From Verrucomicrobiota bacterium (lineage in GTDB: Bacteria > Verrucomicrobiota > Verrucomicrobiia > Opitutales > UBA2995), in assembly GCA_027297085.1 (NCBI GenBank), contig JAPUIL010000792.1:1-8627 (forward strand): a stretch of DNA of 8,627 nt, read 5' to 3'. Positions 1 to 6,037 of this stretch are shown piece by piece. The notes below the pieces were generated by a model that was not told the DNA's origin, made no database searches, and was given only the letters and a program-made list of their open reading frames with translations. Position 1 is the first letter of the stretch. Every line of letters begins with the position of its first letter. The position numbers were made by a program, and so were the translations under genes.

Positions 1-495
1 GAGGTCACCAACAGCGACTTGCTCGCGATTTCGGGCTTCCGCCTCGTGATCTTCAACCTGCCCGACGACGTCACCGTTAACAACGCGACCGGCACCACCG
101 AACAGGATCTTTATTTCATTGACTGGCTCCAGCCGGTGGAGCCAACACAAAGCGTCATCCTAACGGTCGAATACCTGCGTCCCTCTGGAGATTTAAACTT
201 CAATCCGGATTGCCTGCTGGAGTTTATGACGTCCCCTGGTCCGCCCCGAACCGGGTCGTTCCAGCTCGACCACTTCTCACCCCTTTCAGGTGAATTTTTT
301 CTAATCGAATGGACCGCAGATATCGGACGGCTCTACTGTGTCGAATGGAGCGAAGACATGAAAAACTGGATCAGATCGGGAGAACCCATCTTCGCCGTGA
401 CCACCAACGTCCAGTGGATTGACGACGGGCCGCCGAAGACACCGAGCCTACCCCTCGCACGCCCACGGCGATTCTACCGCATTGTCGAAAAATAA
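1..495 (+). CDS. C-terminal part of a secreted/surface protein (5' end outside window)
   Basis: The reading frame is open from base 1 to the TAA at 493-495, giving 164 visible residues, so the true start lies upstream; the internal TTG at 19 is not a convincing start. The first half (about residues 10-80) is a beta-rich stretch with FRLVIFNLPDDV and SVILTVEYLRPSGD, like the repeat domains of large exported bacterial proteins. The last 60 residues contain LYCVEWSEDMKNW, then QWIDDGPPKTPSLP, and end in RRFYRIVEK. From memory, that closing module (Y-x-V-x-[YW]-S-x-D-x3-W, D-x-GPPKT, RFYR) is common at the C-terminus of large secreted Verrucomicrobiota proteins; its role in sorting or anchoring is not established here. 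It converges on the dehydrogenase at 542, with only 46 bases between the two stop codons. Partner proteins and precise function are unknown. Confidence 0.75.
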   Translation, partial: EVTNSDLLAISGFRLVIFNLPDDVTVNNATGTTEQDLYFIDWLQPVEPTQSVILTVEYLRPSGDLNFNPDCLLEFMTSPGPPRTGSFQLDHFSPLSGEFFLIEWTADIGRLYCVEWSEDMKNWIRSGEPIFAVTTNVQWIDDGPPKTPSLPLARPRRFYRIVEK

Positions 496-541
496 TAATG
501 TAATCTTACCTTCTCTAGATCCCTCCGCCTTCTGCCTTTTA

Positions 542-1381
542 TTAATCCCCGGTAATAGACCTCACACTGCGCCGAATATTATCCAAATTGGAAATCTGTT
601 CCTTCCAGTCGTCCTTGAGCAGTTTACTTTGCGCGGCCTTGATGGCCTGCATCGCACCGTCAGAAAAGGGAAACCCTGCGACATCGAAAATTATAGCCAA
701 CTCTACTCGTAAATGGCCTAACACAAAATCCCGGGCCGCCTCTTTGGGAATTCCCATTTTGATTCCCTGCTCCATCGCTTCCTTGCAGGCATAGAGCAAG
801 CTCGCGGTGGTGGTTTCCACAATCGCTGGTTCAAGTATGGCCATTTGCTCAACCGTGATGCGGTGCATGCGTAGAATAGGTTGAAACATGGCGGCGGCAA
901 TCGCTTCACCCCGCTGATAATCGTCTTCTTCCCCTCGGTGAAGCGCGCAGACGACGCTCTGTTTGGCCGCAACCCCTCCAAACCAGTCGAGTTGTTCCTC
1001 CTTATTTTCCGCGAGTTCAAAGAGAGGAGGATGGCAGGGATGACAGACAAAGTAGGCAATATCCTCGCGAATCGGAATTACGCCTGCATAAGCCGCAGCA
1101 GGATCCAGCGAAATGACCAAGGCTCCCCCTTTCAGCTGCGGAATCATCGACTTACTTACATTTCCTATGAGTCGATCCGGCAGAGCCAGCACCACCGCAT
1201 CTGCTACCCCAAGCGCATCACTTTCTGGCACCGGTGAAATTCCCCGGATTTCCAGGTTGCGAATTCCCGCTTTCCCTACTTCAACACAAGAGACTTCAAA
1301 GGCCGGATCATCCTTGATGTTGTCGAGAATCCGGCCGCCCATTTTTCCACCGGCTCCCATAAGAGTAATTTTTGTAACCAT
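542..1381 (-). CDS. PGDH_C-family NAD(P)-dependent dehydrogenase, D-apionate oxidoisomerase (ApnO)-like
   Basis: A 279-residue cytosolic oxidoreductase. The N-terminus has a Rossmann fold with a dinucleotide-binding loop at residues 8-17 (MGAGGKMGGR) and a second strand ending in acidic residues near 31-34. ADAVVLALPD (60-69) is the typical strand-4 motif. A HPCHPP motif follows at 114-119. The C-terminal half is helical, with EQMAILEPAIVET at 178-190 and GIPKEAARDFVLGHL at 210-224, as I recall for the phosphogluconate-dehydrogenase-C-terminal-like family that includes ApnO. ApnO oxidises and isomerises D-apionate to 3-oxo-isoapionate. The start is the ATG at 1381; no good Shine-Dalgarno precedes it. 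It is divergent from the TIM barrel gene at 1500, with 118 bases between the starts, so the two are probably co-regulated. The family is fairly sure; the substrate is inferred and could be another sugar acid. Confidence 0.8.
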   Translation of the reverse strand: MVTKITLMGAGGKMGGRILDNIKDDPAFEVSCVEVGKAGIRNLEIRGISPVPESDALGVADAVVLALPDRLIGNVSKSMIPQLKGGALVISLDPAAAYAGVIPIREDIAYFVCHPCHPPLFELAENKEEQLDWFGGVAAKQSVVCALHRGEEDDYQRGEAIAAAMFQPILRMHRITVEQMAILEPAIVETTTASLLYACKEAMEQGIKMGIPKEAARDFVLGHLRVELAIIFDVAGFPFSDGAMQAIKAAQSKLLKDDWKEQISNLDNIRRSVRSITGD

Positions 1382-1433
1382 AATGCTGATACGCTGGACT
1401 CAAGTGCTTCAAAACTCATCGAGCCAAGAACAT

Positions 1434-1451
1434 TGACAAGAAAAATTGTCA
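1434..1451. repeat. Perfect inverted repeat, candidate operator in the divergent promoter region
   Basis: TGACAA at 1434-1439 and TTGTCA at 1446-1451 are exact reverse complements separated by 6 bases (GAAAAA). The right arm is also the -35 box proposed for the gene at 1500, so a dimeric regulator bound here would block that promoter. It lies 52-70 bases upstream of the minus-strand start at 1381 and could affect both genes. The symmetry is seen directly; the operator role is inferred, and no regulator gene is in the window. Confidence 0.45.
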
Positions 1452-1473
1452 CTTACGCATTATCCTGTATAAA
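1446..1473 (+). promoter_or_regulatory. Candidate sigma-70 promoter for the TIM barrel gene
   Basis: TTGTCA at 1446-1451 (5 of 6 against TTGACA) and TATAAA at 1468-1473 (5 of 6 against TATAAT) are separated by 16 bases. Transcription would begin near 1480, leaving a leader of about 20 bases before the ATG at 1500, which has no clear Shine-Dalgarno. A perfect TTGACA also occurs at 1433-1438 but lacks a good -10 at normal spacing. Confidence 0.5.
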
Positions 1474-1499
1474 AGGCAAATTTTCTAAAACCTATCTTT

Positions 1500-2318
1500 A
1501 TGAAACTGGGCATCAGCACCTACGCTCTCACCTGGTCATTCGGGATACCGGGCTACGATCCCAAAACCCGGTTATCGCTACCAGAATTTCTCGATCTCGC
1601 GGCAAACTGGGGCTACCAGGGTGTGCAAATCGCGGACAACGCTCCGCTGCTTGAATGCACTCCAGAGGAACGACAAGCGCTCTGGCACCAAGCGAAAGAA
1701 CTCGGATTGTTTGTTGAAATCGGCGCTCGCGGACTTACCAAAGATAATCTGGAGACGCACATTGAAATCGCGGACGAGGTGGGTTCACCCTTTTTGCGTT
1801 TCGTGATCGATGGACCCGGATTCGAACCCAGCTTGTCCGAACTTCCTGATCTATTGAGGAGAGCGGCCAAAAAATGCGAAGAAAAAGGCATCATTCTGGC
1901 CATCGAAAATCACGATCGATTCGAGTCGCATCAGTTTGCGGCCTGGTTTGACGCCATTGACAGCCCCTACCTCGGATTGTGCCTGGACAGTGTAAACTCC
2001 TACGGCTGCGGAGAAGGTTTCAGGGAAACGATCGATACCCTCTTGCCCTACGCGGTGAATTTTCACTTGAAGGATTTCAGCGTCCGCCGCCAGGATCACA
2101 TGCTTGGATTTTTGATTGAAGGAAGGCCTGCCGGCGAGGGGTTACTTCCCATTCAAGAAATCCTGGAAGGGCTGGAGAAAAATAGTCGATGCAAGAGTGT
2201 AACCGTCGAACATTGGCCAGCTCTTCAAGACTCCGTCGCTGCCACCGTCAAAATGGAAAAGGAATGGTGTTCCAAAAGCATCCAAAACCTAAAAATCTAC
2301 ATTCCGGATCTGGATTAA
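1500..2318 (+). CDS. Sugar phosphate isomerase/epimerase-like TIM barrel (AP-endonuclease-2 fold)
   Basis: A 272-residue protein of normal family length. The first strand reads MKLGISTYALTWSF, followed by a barrel with the four expected metal ligands: E136 in LAIENHDRF, D163 in LGLCLDSVNS, H189 in NFHLKDF and E237 in VTVEHWP. These match the divalent-metal site of xylose-isomerase-like TIM barrels. The family includes sugar and keto-acid isomerases, epimerases, dehydratases and some decarboxylases, so the fold alone does not give the reaction. The divergent neighbour resembles D-apionate oxidoisomerase, and one published apionate route continues with a non-phosphorylating 3-oxo-isoapionate decarboxylase; I recall that enzyme as belonging to this fold, so that role is possible here. 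The start is the ATG at 1500, matching the usual first beta strand. It converges on the Rieske gene, with 152 bases between stops. Fold is sure; substrate is not. Confidence 0.88.
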   Translation: MKLGISTYALTWSFGIPGYDPKTRLSLPEFLDLAANWGYQGVQIADNAPLLECTPEERQALWHQAKELGLFVEIGARGLTKDNLETHIEIADEVGSPFLRFVIDGPGFEPSLSELPDLLRRAAKKCEEKGIILAIENHDRFESHQFAAWFDAIDSPYLGLCLDSVNSYGCGEGFRETIDTLLPYAVNFHLKDFSVRRQDHMLGFLIEGRPAGEGLLPIQEILEGLEKNSRCKSVTVEHWPALQDSVAATVKMEKEWCSKSIQNLKIYIPDLD

Positions 2319-2450
2319 TTCCGAGGAGCGCAGCTACGGCATGACCGGATTCCAAAGGGAGACCCGACCATTATAATTCCTTAGGAGGAGTCAAACGTGT
2401 TCATGTCTTGTTGTGCCTCACCATAACCTAAAAGTCGACGCTGTAATCTA

Positions 2451-2470
2451 GGGCAAGTAGCCTTGCGCCC
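2451..2470. terminator. Imperfect hairpin between convergent genes (weak terminator candidate)
   Basis: GGGCAAG at 2451-2457 can pair with CTTG-CG-CCC at 2462-2470 around a TAGC loop, giving 7 base pairs with a 2-base bulge. It lies immediately before the Rieske stop codon, between two convergent genes. No T-run follows on either strand, so it does not meet the normal form of an intrinsic terminator. The rest of 2319-2450 shows nothing convincing. Confidence 0.2.
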
Positions 2471-3523
2471 TCAAGCACTCATCTCGCCTTCGAGGCCTAG
2501 GTTTACCAGCCAACGCCGAAAGGCGAGAGACGCTTTGTCTGCCTTGGAGTGAACTTCCTGGGCAACATCGAGCGGGATTTCCTCGGGTTTCTGTAGCTCG
2601 ATGATGGCCTTATCCTCGTAGATAATTTTCTTTTCCCAAGCCAATAGGTCTTCTTCCGGAACGTGGTGGTCAAAATTTCTATGGAAGACCGCAATCAGCT
2701 GTGCTTTCCGGGCAGATACCGGAGCTATGTTGAAATGAATGATATGCTCCTTACCTTCGGGATAACTGATGGCGGTTCGGGTGGAGAAAGGTAAAAACAA
2801 GGTTCGGTGCATGTGACGATCGAGCTGTGAAACATCCGCGATCGGAGAATCATCCGGATTGGTCGCCTTGTAATCGAACTCCATGGTCATGGTATACTCA
2901 TCCTGAGTAAACTCGTATTCGGCCCCCATGGTAGCACTTTCCTCCTGACCAAAACTGCTTTGATGCACGAAGGAAAAATGGGCGTTATCGATAAAGTTCT
3001 CAATCGTCCTCCCTGCCGAACAATCCCAGGTCTCCGGCCCCAAGGTAAAACGACGATAGTTGGCATCTTCTTCCTCGGGCGTCCAATCGGGTAATTGATT
3101 AATCGGATCACCACTCAGACACACCCAAACCAAACCATACTTAATTTCATGGCGAACCGTCTGCAGTTTTAACTTGGAGGGAATTTTCCATTCCGGGTGG
3201 CTCGGAACCAGAACACACTGACCCTCAGAATCATATCTGTATCCATGATACGGGCACACCAGGCAATCATCCTTCACCCAACCTTTGGATAGTGGCGCTC
3301 CGCGATGAATACAAACATCCTTCGCAATCACATAGCCATCGCCCAAACGTGCAATGACCAGATCAACATCCAGCAGTTTCATCTTCTTGGGAGCATCTGC
3401 TATATCGCTTTCCAGTGCGAGCGGGTACCACATATTGGCCAGGATGCGCCAATCGTTTTTACTGAAGGTGCATTCGCGTGGATACGGAATGGTTGTTGGG
3501 GAACTATCTACAGGTATGGTCAT
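2471..3523 (-). CDS. Rieske non-heme iron oxygenase, alpha-subunit-like
   Basis: A 350-residue protein. The N-terminal Rieske [2Fe-2S] domain carries C71-x-H73 (CIHRGAPL) and C90-x2-H93 (CPYHGY), 16 residues between H73 and C90. The C-terminal catalytic domain carries the mononuclear iron motif N176-x2-D179-x2-H182-x4-H187 (ENFIDNAHFSFVH); a plausible third ligand is D304 in YEDKAIIELQ. Length and domain order fit the vanillate O-demethylase / pheophorbide-oxygenase-like branch, which mono-oxygenates or O/N-demethylates substrates using electrons from a separate reductase. No reductase or ferredoxin gene is in the window. I chose the ATG at 3523 because GGAG lies 6 bases upstream; a longer frame to a TTG at 3562 adds 13 residues without a good ribosome site. 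It is divergent from the symporter at 3709. Substrate unknown. Confidence 0.9.
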   Translation of the reverse strand: MTIPVDSSPTTIPYPRECTFSKNDWRILANMWYPLALESDIADAPKKMKLLDVDLVIARLGDGYVIAKDVCIHRGAPLSKGWVKDDCLVCPYHGYRYDSEGQCVLVPSHPEWKIPSKLKLQTVRHEIKYGLVWVCLSGDPINQLPDWTPEEEDANYRRFTLGPETWDCSAGRTIENFIDNAHFSFVHQSSFGQEESATMGAEYEFTQDEYTMTMEFDYKATNPDDSPIADVSQLDRHMHRTLFLPFSTRTAISYPEGKEHIIHFNIAPVSARKAQLIAVFHRNFDHHVPEEDLLAWEKKIIYEDKAIIELQKPEEIPLDVAQEVHSKADKASLAFRRWLVNLGLEGEMSA

Positions 3524-3529
3524 GGCTAA

Positions 3530-3534
3530 CTCCA
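3530..3534 (-). promoter_or_regulatory. Shine-Dalgarno fixing the Rieske start
   Basis: Read on the minus strand this is TGGAG, with GGAG ending 6 bases before the ATG at 3523. It is one of the few clear ribosome-binding sites in the window and favours this ATG over the in-frame TTG at 3562. Confidence 0.65.
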
Positions 3535-3663
3535 AGCATGGGATGTTCCAGAAGGCGGTCAATCCCGATTGGGTTACCGGAGGTTAAATGGTTAGAGAAT
3601 CAGGCTCTGCAATTTACGGATCGTCACTAAAGTGGCTCCTGCATTTTGAATCGCAACCTGCAA

Positions 3664-3681
3664 CTGAAGGAGTGACTTCAG
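3664..3681. repeat. Perfect inverted repeat upstream of the symporter
   Basis: CTGAAG at 3664-3669 and CTTCAG at 3676-3681 are exact reverse complements around the 6-base spacer GAGTGA, 27 bases before the symporter ATG. It could be an operator in the Rieske/symporter divergent region or a small hairpin in the leader. Six-base arms can arise by chance. Confidence 0.3.
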
Positions 3682-3708
3682 CGACAAGCCAACACTTAAT
3701 CCCCTTGA

Positions 3709-5148
3709 ATGACTCCTTTCCAATTTTGGGCATCGGCCTTCTTACTCCTGTACTTGGGGTGGTTACTTTTTCTGACAGTACGGTCTTTCAGAAAGCCGTC
3801 CATGGAGCCGGCTGCGTTTTTCCTCGCCAATAAATCCGTCAAATTTCTTCCCTCGCTGCTTACGTTTTGGGCTACCTATTTCAGCGCGGCAGCCCTGATC
3901 GGCGGCGCCGGATATTATTACATCCATGGTATTGGAAACTTTATCTTTGCTTCACTGGGCTACGTTATTCTGGCGGTAATCGTTGGAACGGTTGGTAAAC
4001 GGCTCTGGCGGATGTCGCGTGAATTTCCTGAAACCCGCTCCCCTATTCAGCTCTACCTGAAACACTTTAAGTCCCCCACCCTTGAGCTCCTGTTCGTTAT
4101 AGTTTCTCTGATTTGTATGGTCCCCTATCTGGCCGCTCAAATCACCGGCTTCGCCAGATTGCTGGAAAGCTCTCTCGGATTGCCTTATGTGCTTACAGCC
4201 GCAGTGGCGCTGATCGTCATTTTTTTCTACTCCGAATCCGGCGGCCTGGGCAACATCATCAAGACGGATGTTATTCAAGCCACCCTCACCATTGTGGGTT
4301 GCTCGGCGGTAACTATAGTTTTTATCGGCCTCTACTGGGCGTTTAATCTGAACCAATTCATTGCTGATGTGGATGATGCTACAACTCCGTCCTTACTCAG
4401 CTTACCTGGTCCGAATGGTCTTTATTCGCCGGTGAACATTATCGGCCTTGCACTTCTCATTTCCTTGGGAGCGACGCCCATGGCGCACAATGCCCAGAGA
4501 TTCATGATCGTTCGCGAAGAGCGTTACTTGACCATCATGATGTTTATCTTTCCTTTTATGGGTGTGATGCTGACAGTAATTGCCGGTACGCTTGGTCTGG
4601 GTGGAGCAGCGATTTTTCCCGGCTTATCCAGTGGGGATCAAATTATCGGAGAGATCATGAGCACGGTTCCGGCGATGCTGGGTGCGCTCGCTTTGGTGGG
4701 GGTAATCTGCGCAACCATGTCTACGGCGGACTCAATCCTGCTAAGTATCGGATTCATTGTCAGTGAGCATTGGTACCGTCAAAAGAGGGAAGTATCCAAA
4801 ACGGGGATACTGAAATTGAACCGCTGGTTTACCCTCGCGATCGCCATCTTTGCCTTCATAGCCAGTATCAAACCCGAACTTGTTTCTGAACTGGCATTCA
4901 ACGCCTTTGGCGGAATGCTTCAGCTCGCTCCGGCCATGTTGGCCGGTCTCTATTGCCCTAAGATCGGAGCCAAGGTCGCTGGTGCCAGTGGGCTTGCTGG
5001 TCTGCTCATTTTGATCGCGTCGAAGATGGGATTACTTGCATCCATCCTGCCTGTAAGTTTCCCCGACTACCTGGCCGGTTTCCTGGTAGGAAGTGCGATC
5101 ATTGTGTTCGCTGCTCTATATGAGAAAACCAGCACCTGGCTCCCGTAA
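3709..5148 (+). CDS. Na+/solute symporter of the SSS (SLC5) family
   Basis: A 479-residue integral membrane protein with about 13 hydrophobic segments, at roughly residues 5-25, 46-72, 75-95, 126-148, 160-174, 188-212, 243-258, 277-305, 320-350, 372-388, 395-415, 422-447 and 453-472. LTFWATYFSAAALIGGAGYY (51-70) matches the broken helix that forms the sodium and substrate sites in SSS proteins. CATMSTADSILL (334-345) matches the conserved S/T-rich sodium-site helix. SSS transporters use the sodium gradient to import sugars, amino acids, organic acids or other small solutes; the substrate cannot be read from sequence. The ATG at 3709 is the earliest start, because a TGA sits directly before it in frame. 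It lacks a clear Shine-Dalgarno. Divergence from the Rieske gene suggests, but does not prove, a shared substrate or regulator. Length is near the family norm. Confidence 0.92.
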   Translation: MTPFQFWASAFLLLYLGWLLFLTVRSFRKPSMEPAAFFLANKSVKFLPSLLTFWATYFSAAALIGGAGYYYIHGIGNFIFASLGYVILAVIVGTVGKRLWRMSREFPETRSPIQLYLKHFKSPTLELLFVIVSLICMVPYLAAQITGFARLLESSLGLPYVLTAAVALIVIFFYSESGGLGNIIKTDVIQATLTIVGCSAVTIVFIGLYWAFNLNQFIADVDDATTPSLLSLPGPNGLYSPVNIIGLALLISLGATPMAHNAQRFMIVREERYLTIMMFIFPFMGVMLTVIAGTLGLGGAAIFPGLSSGDQIIGEIMSTVPAMLGALALVGVICATMSTADSILLSIGFIVSEHWYRQKREVSKTGILKLNRWFTLAIAIFAFIASIKPELVSELAFNAFGGMLQLAPAMLAGLYCPKIGAKVAGASGLAGLLILIASKMGLLASILPVSFPDYLAGFLVGSAIIVFAALYEKTSTWLP

Positions 5149-5156
5149 AACAGAAA

Positions 5157-5195
5157 CGGCACCGAAGTTATTCGGCGCCGCTTTGAAATGTTTTT
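5157..5195. terminator. Bidirectional intrinsic terminator between symporter and DinB-like gene
   Basis: Bases 5157-5166 pair with 5171-5180 in a 10-bp GC-rich stem with a GTTA loop and one imperfect pair. In the plus-strand RNA that pair is an A-C mismatch, followed by CTTT and then TTTTT at 5191-5195. In the minus-strand RNA the same position is a G-U wobble, so the stem is unbroken and is followed by a T-rich tail (TTTCTGTTTT). It sits between stops at 5148 and 5207 and can serve both convergent genes, better for the minus strand. Confidence 0.75.
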
Positions 5196-5206
5196 GTAAT
5201 CTTGGA

Positions 5207-5755
5207 CTACTTGCTCCAAGGTGGAACTACATCGGAAGAGCGAGCGTAGGCAATCAATTGTCCAAGATGCTCATAAGCATGGCCGCCCAGTACCATGACT
5301 GCTGCCATTCTTGGTGACTCGTTACCGTAGAGATCGATCTGCTCCTTGAGACTCTCTTCGTTGAGTCCTCTTACAGCTGCTTTTGCGAATCGAATCGAAT
5401 CTTTAAGAACCTTGATTGTCTCTGCCTTGCCAGTAATCGATTTTTCAAACGAACGAGGATTCACCCCTTCCGGCACTTCTTTGCCCAGCTTCGAAGCAAT
5501 ACCATAATTCGCCGAAGCGATATGAAGAATGGCTTCTCTGACCGAGCGAATACCTTCAGCAGGTCGCCAAGAGTAACCCTTTTCTGAAAAGGCTTCGGCC
5601 AAATCGACCAATTTGTCCGTTTCACCGGTATAGGATTTTAGAAAAACCTGTTGAAATGTCGTCAACTTTTCGCCCGCTTTATGAGCGGCGCCGAACGTCG
5701 AAACAGTGAGGCCCATAACAAGAAGGGCCGATAGTAATAGCTTACATTTTTTCAT
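5207..5755 (-). CDS. Exported DinB-like (DinB_2 / YfiT fold) protein
   Basis: A 182-residue protein. Residues 1-23 form a Sec signal peptide: MKKCK, a hydrophobic run LLLSALLVMGLTVS, and a likely cut after TFGA or TFGAA. Cys4 is too early to be a lipobox cysteine, so this is probably a soluble periplasmic protein. The mature part is a four-helix DinB-type bundle with three histidines at the positions expected for metal binding: H78 in AILHIASANYG, and H159 and H163 in GGHAYEHLGQLIAYAR. DinB superfamily proteins bind divalent metals; several act as thiol-dependent transferases, but most have no known function. The start is the ATG at 5755, with no clear Shine-Dalgarno. It is monocistronic in this view, ending at a strong terminator. 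Function inside the periplasm is unknown. Confidence 0.85.
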   Translation of the reverse strand: MKKCKLLLSALLVMGLTVSTFGAAHKAGEKLTTFQQVFLKSYTGETDKLVDLAEAFSEKGYSWRPAEGIRSVREAILHIASANYGIASKLGKEVPEGVNPRSFEKSITGKAETIKVLKDSIRFAKAAVRGLNEESLKEQIDLYGNESPRMAAVMVLGGHAYEHLGQLIAYARSSDVVPPWSK

Positions 5756-5798
5756 ATGGAGTATATCTGTGAGTTAATACGCGAATGGGAAGGTTCGA

Positions 5799-5825
5799 AA
5801 AATAGTTTCTCCCCAATCTTGTCAA
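5799..5825 (-). promoter_or_regulatory. Weak candidate promoter for the DinB-like gene
   Basis: On the minus strand a perfect TTGACA (5825-5820) is followed 15 bases later by TATTTT (5804-5799, 4 of 6 to consensus). The spacer is shorter than usual. It lies about 45 bases upstream of the start at 5755. Plausible but not decisive. Confidence 0.3.
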
Positions 5826-5844
5826 TCTAGAGGCCGGAATACGG

Positions 5845-5859
5845 CTGATCTAGGATCAG
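5845..5859. repeat. Perfect inverted repeat upstream of the DinB-like gene
   Basis: CTGATC at 5845-5850 and GATCAG at 5854-5859 are exact reverse complements around TAG. It lies just upstream of the candidate promoter of the DinB-like gene and might be a regulator site. The rest of the gap 5860-5966 holds only a weak AAACATT/AGTGTTT hairpin (5886-5902) and no gene that I can support. Confidence 0.3.
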
Positions 5860-5966
5860 TTCTAATTAAGAGTTCGTAGACTGCCAAACATTCCGAGTGT
5901 TTCATTCAGGCGTAACAAAGAGACAAATTCATGGGAAATAATGAAAAGGTTCGGTCATTCGCTTTT

Positions 5967-6037
5967 CTGACACCTGAACACTGAAATCAGATCTATTCTA
6001 TATTTCTACCTTCTAACTCCTGCATTCTAACTATTCC
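5967..6037. repeat. Degenerate tandem 7-nt repeat tract
   Basis: Phased in sevens from 5967 the sequence reads CTGACAC, CTGAACA, CTGAAAT, CAGATCT, ATTCTAT, ATTTCTA, CCTTCTA, ACTCCTG, CATTCTA, ACTATTC. The first three units share CTGAA/CTGAC; the later units share TTCTA, which recurs at 5996, 6004, 6011 and 6025, i.e. spacings of 8, 7 and 14. It overlaps the last codons of the downstream pseudogene. It resembles short heptanucleotide repeats known from some bacterial intergenic regions. Confidence 0.5.

Noticed and set aside
881..1237. Plus-strand ORFs lying opposite the dehydrogenase gene
   Set aside because: They have low-complexity, non-family translations and are antisense shadows of a well-supported gene.
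2381..2426. AGGAGGAG followed by a tiny ORF (ATG at 2403, 7 codons, two adjacent cysteines) between convergent genes
   Set aside because: The Shine-Dalgarno match is strong, but seven codons with no homology or context cannot be supported as a gene; purine-rich runs arise by chance.
3524..3562. Longer Rieske protein starting at the TTG at 3562
   Set aside because: The extra 13 residues lack family character, while the ATG at 3523 has GGAG at ideal spacing.
3952..4356. 134-codon minus-strand ORF opposite the symporter
   Set aside because: It lies wholly inside a strongly supported membrane-protein gene and its translation shows no recognisable domain.
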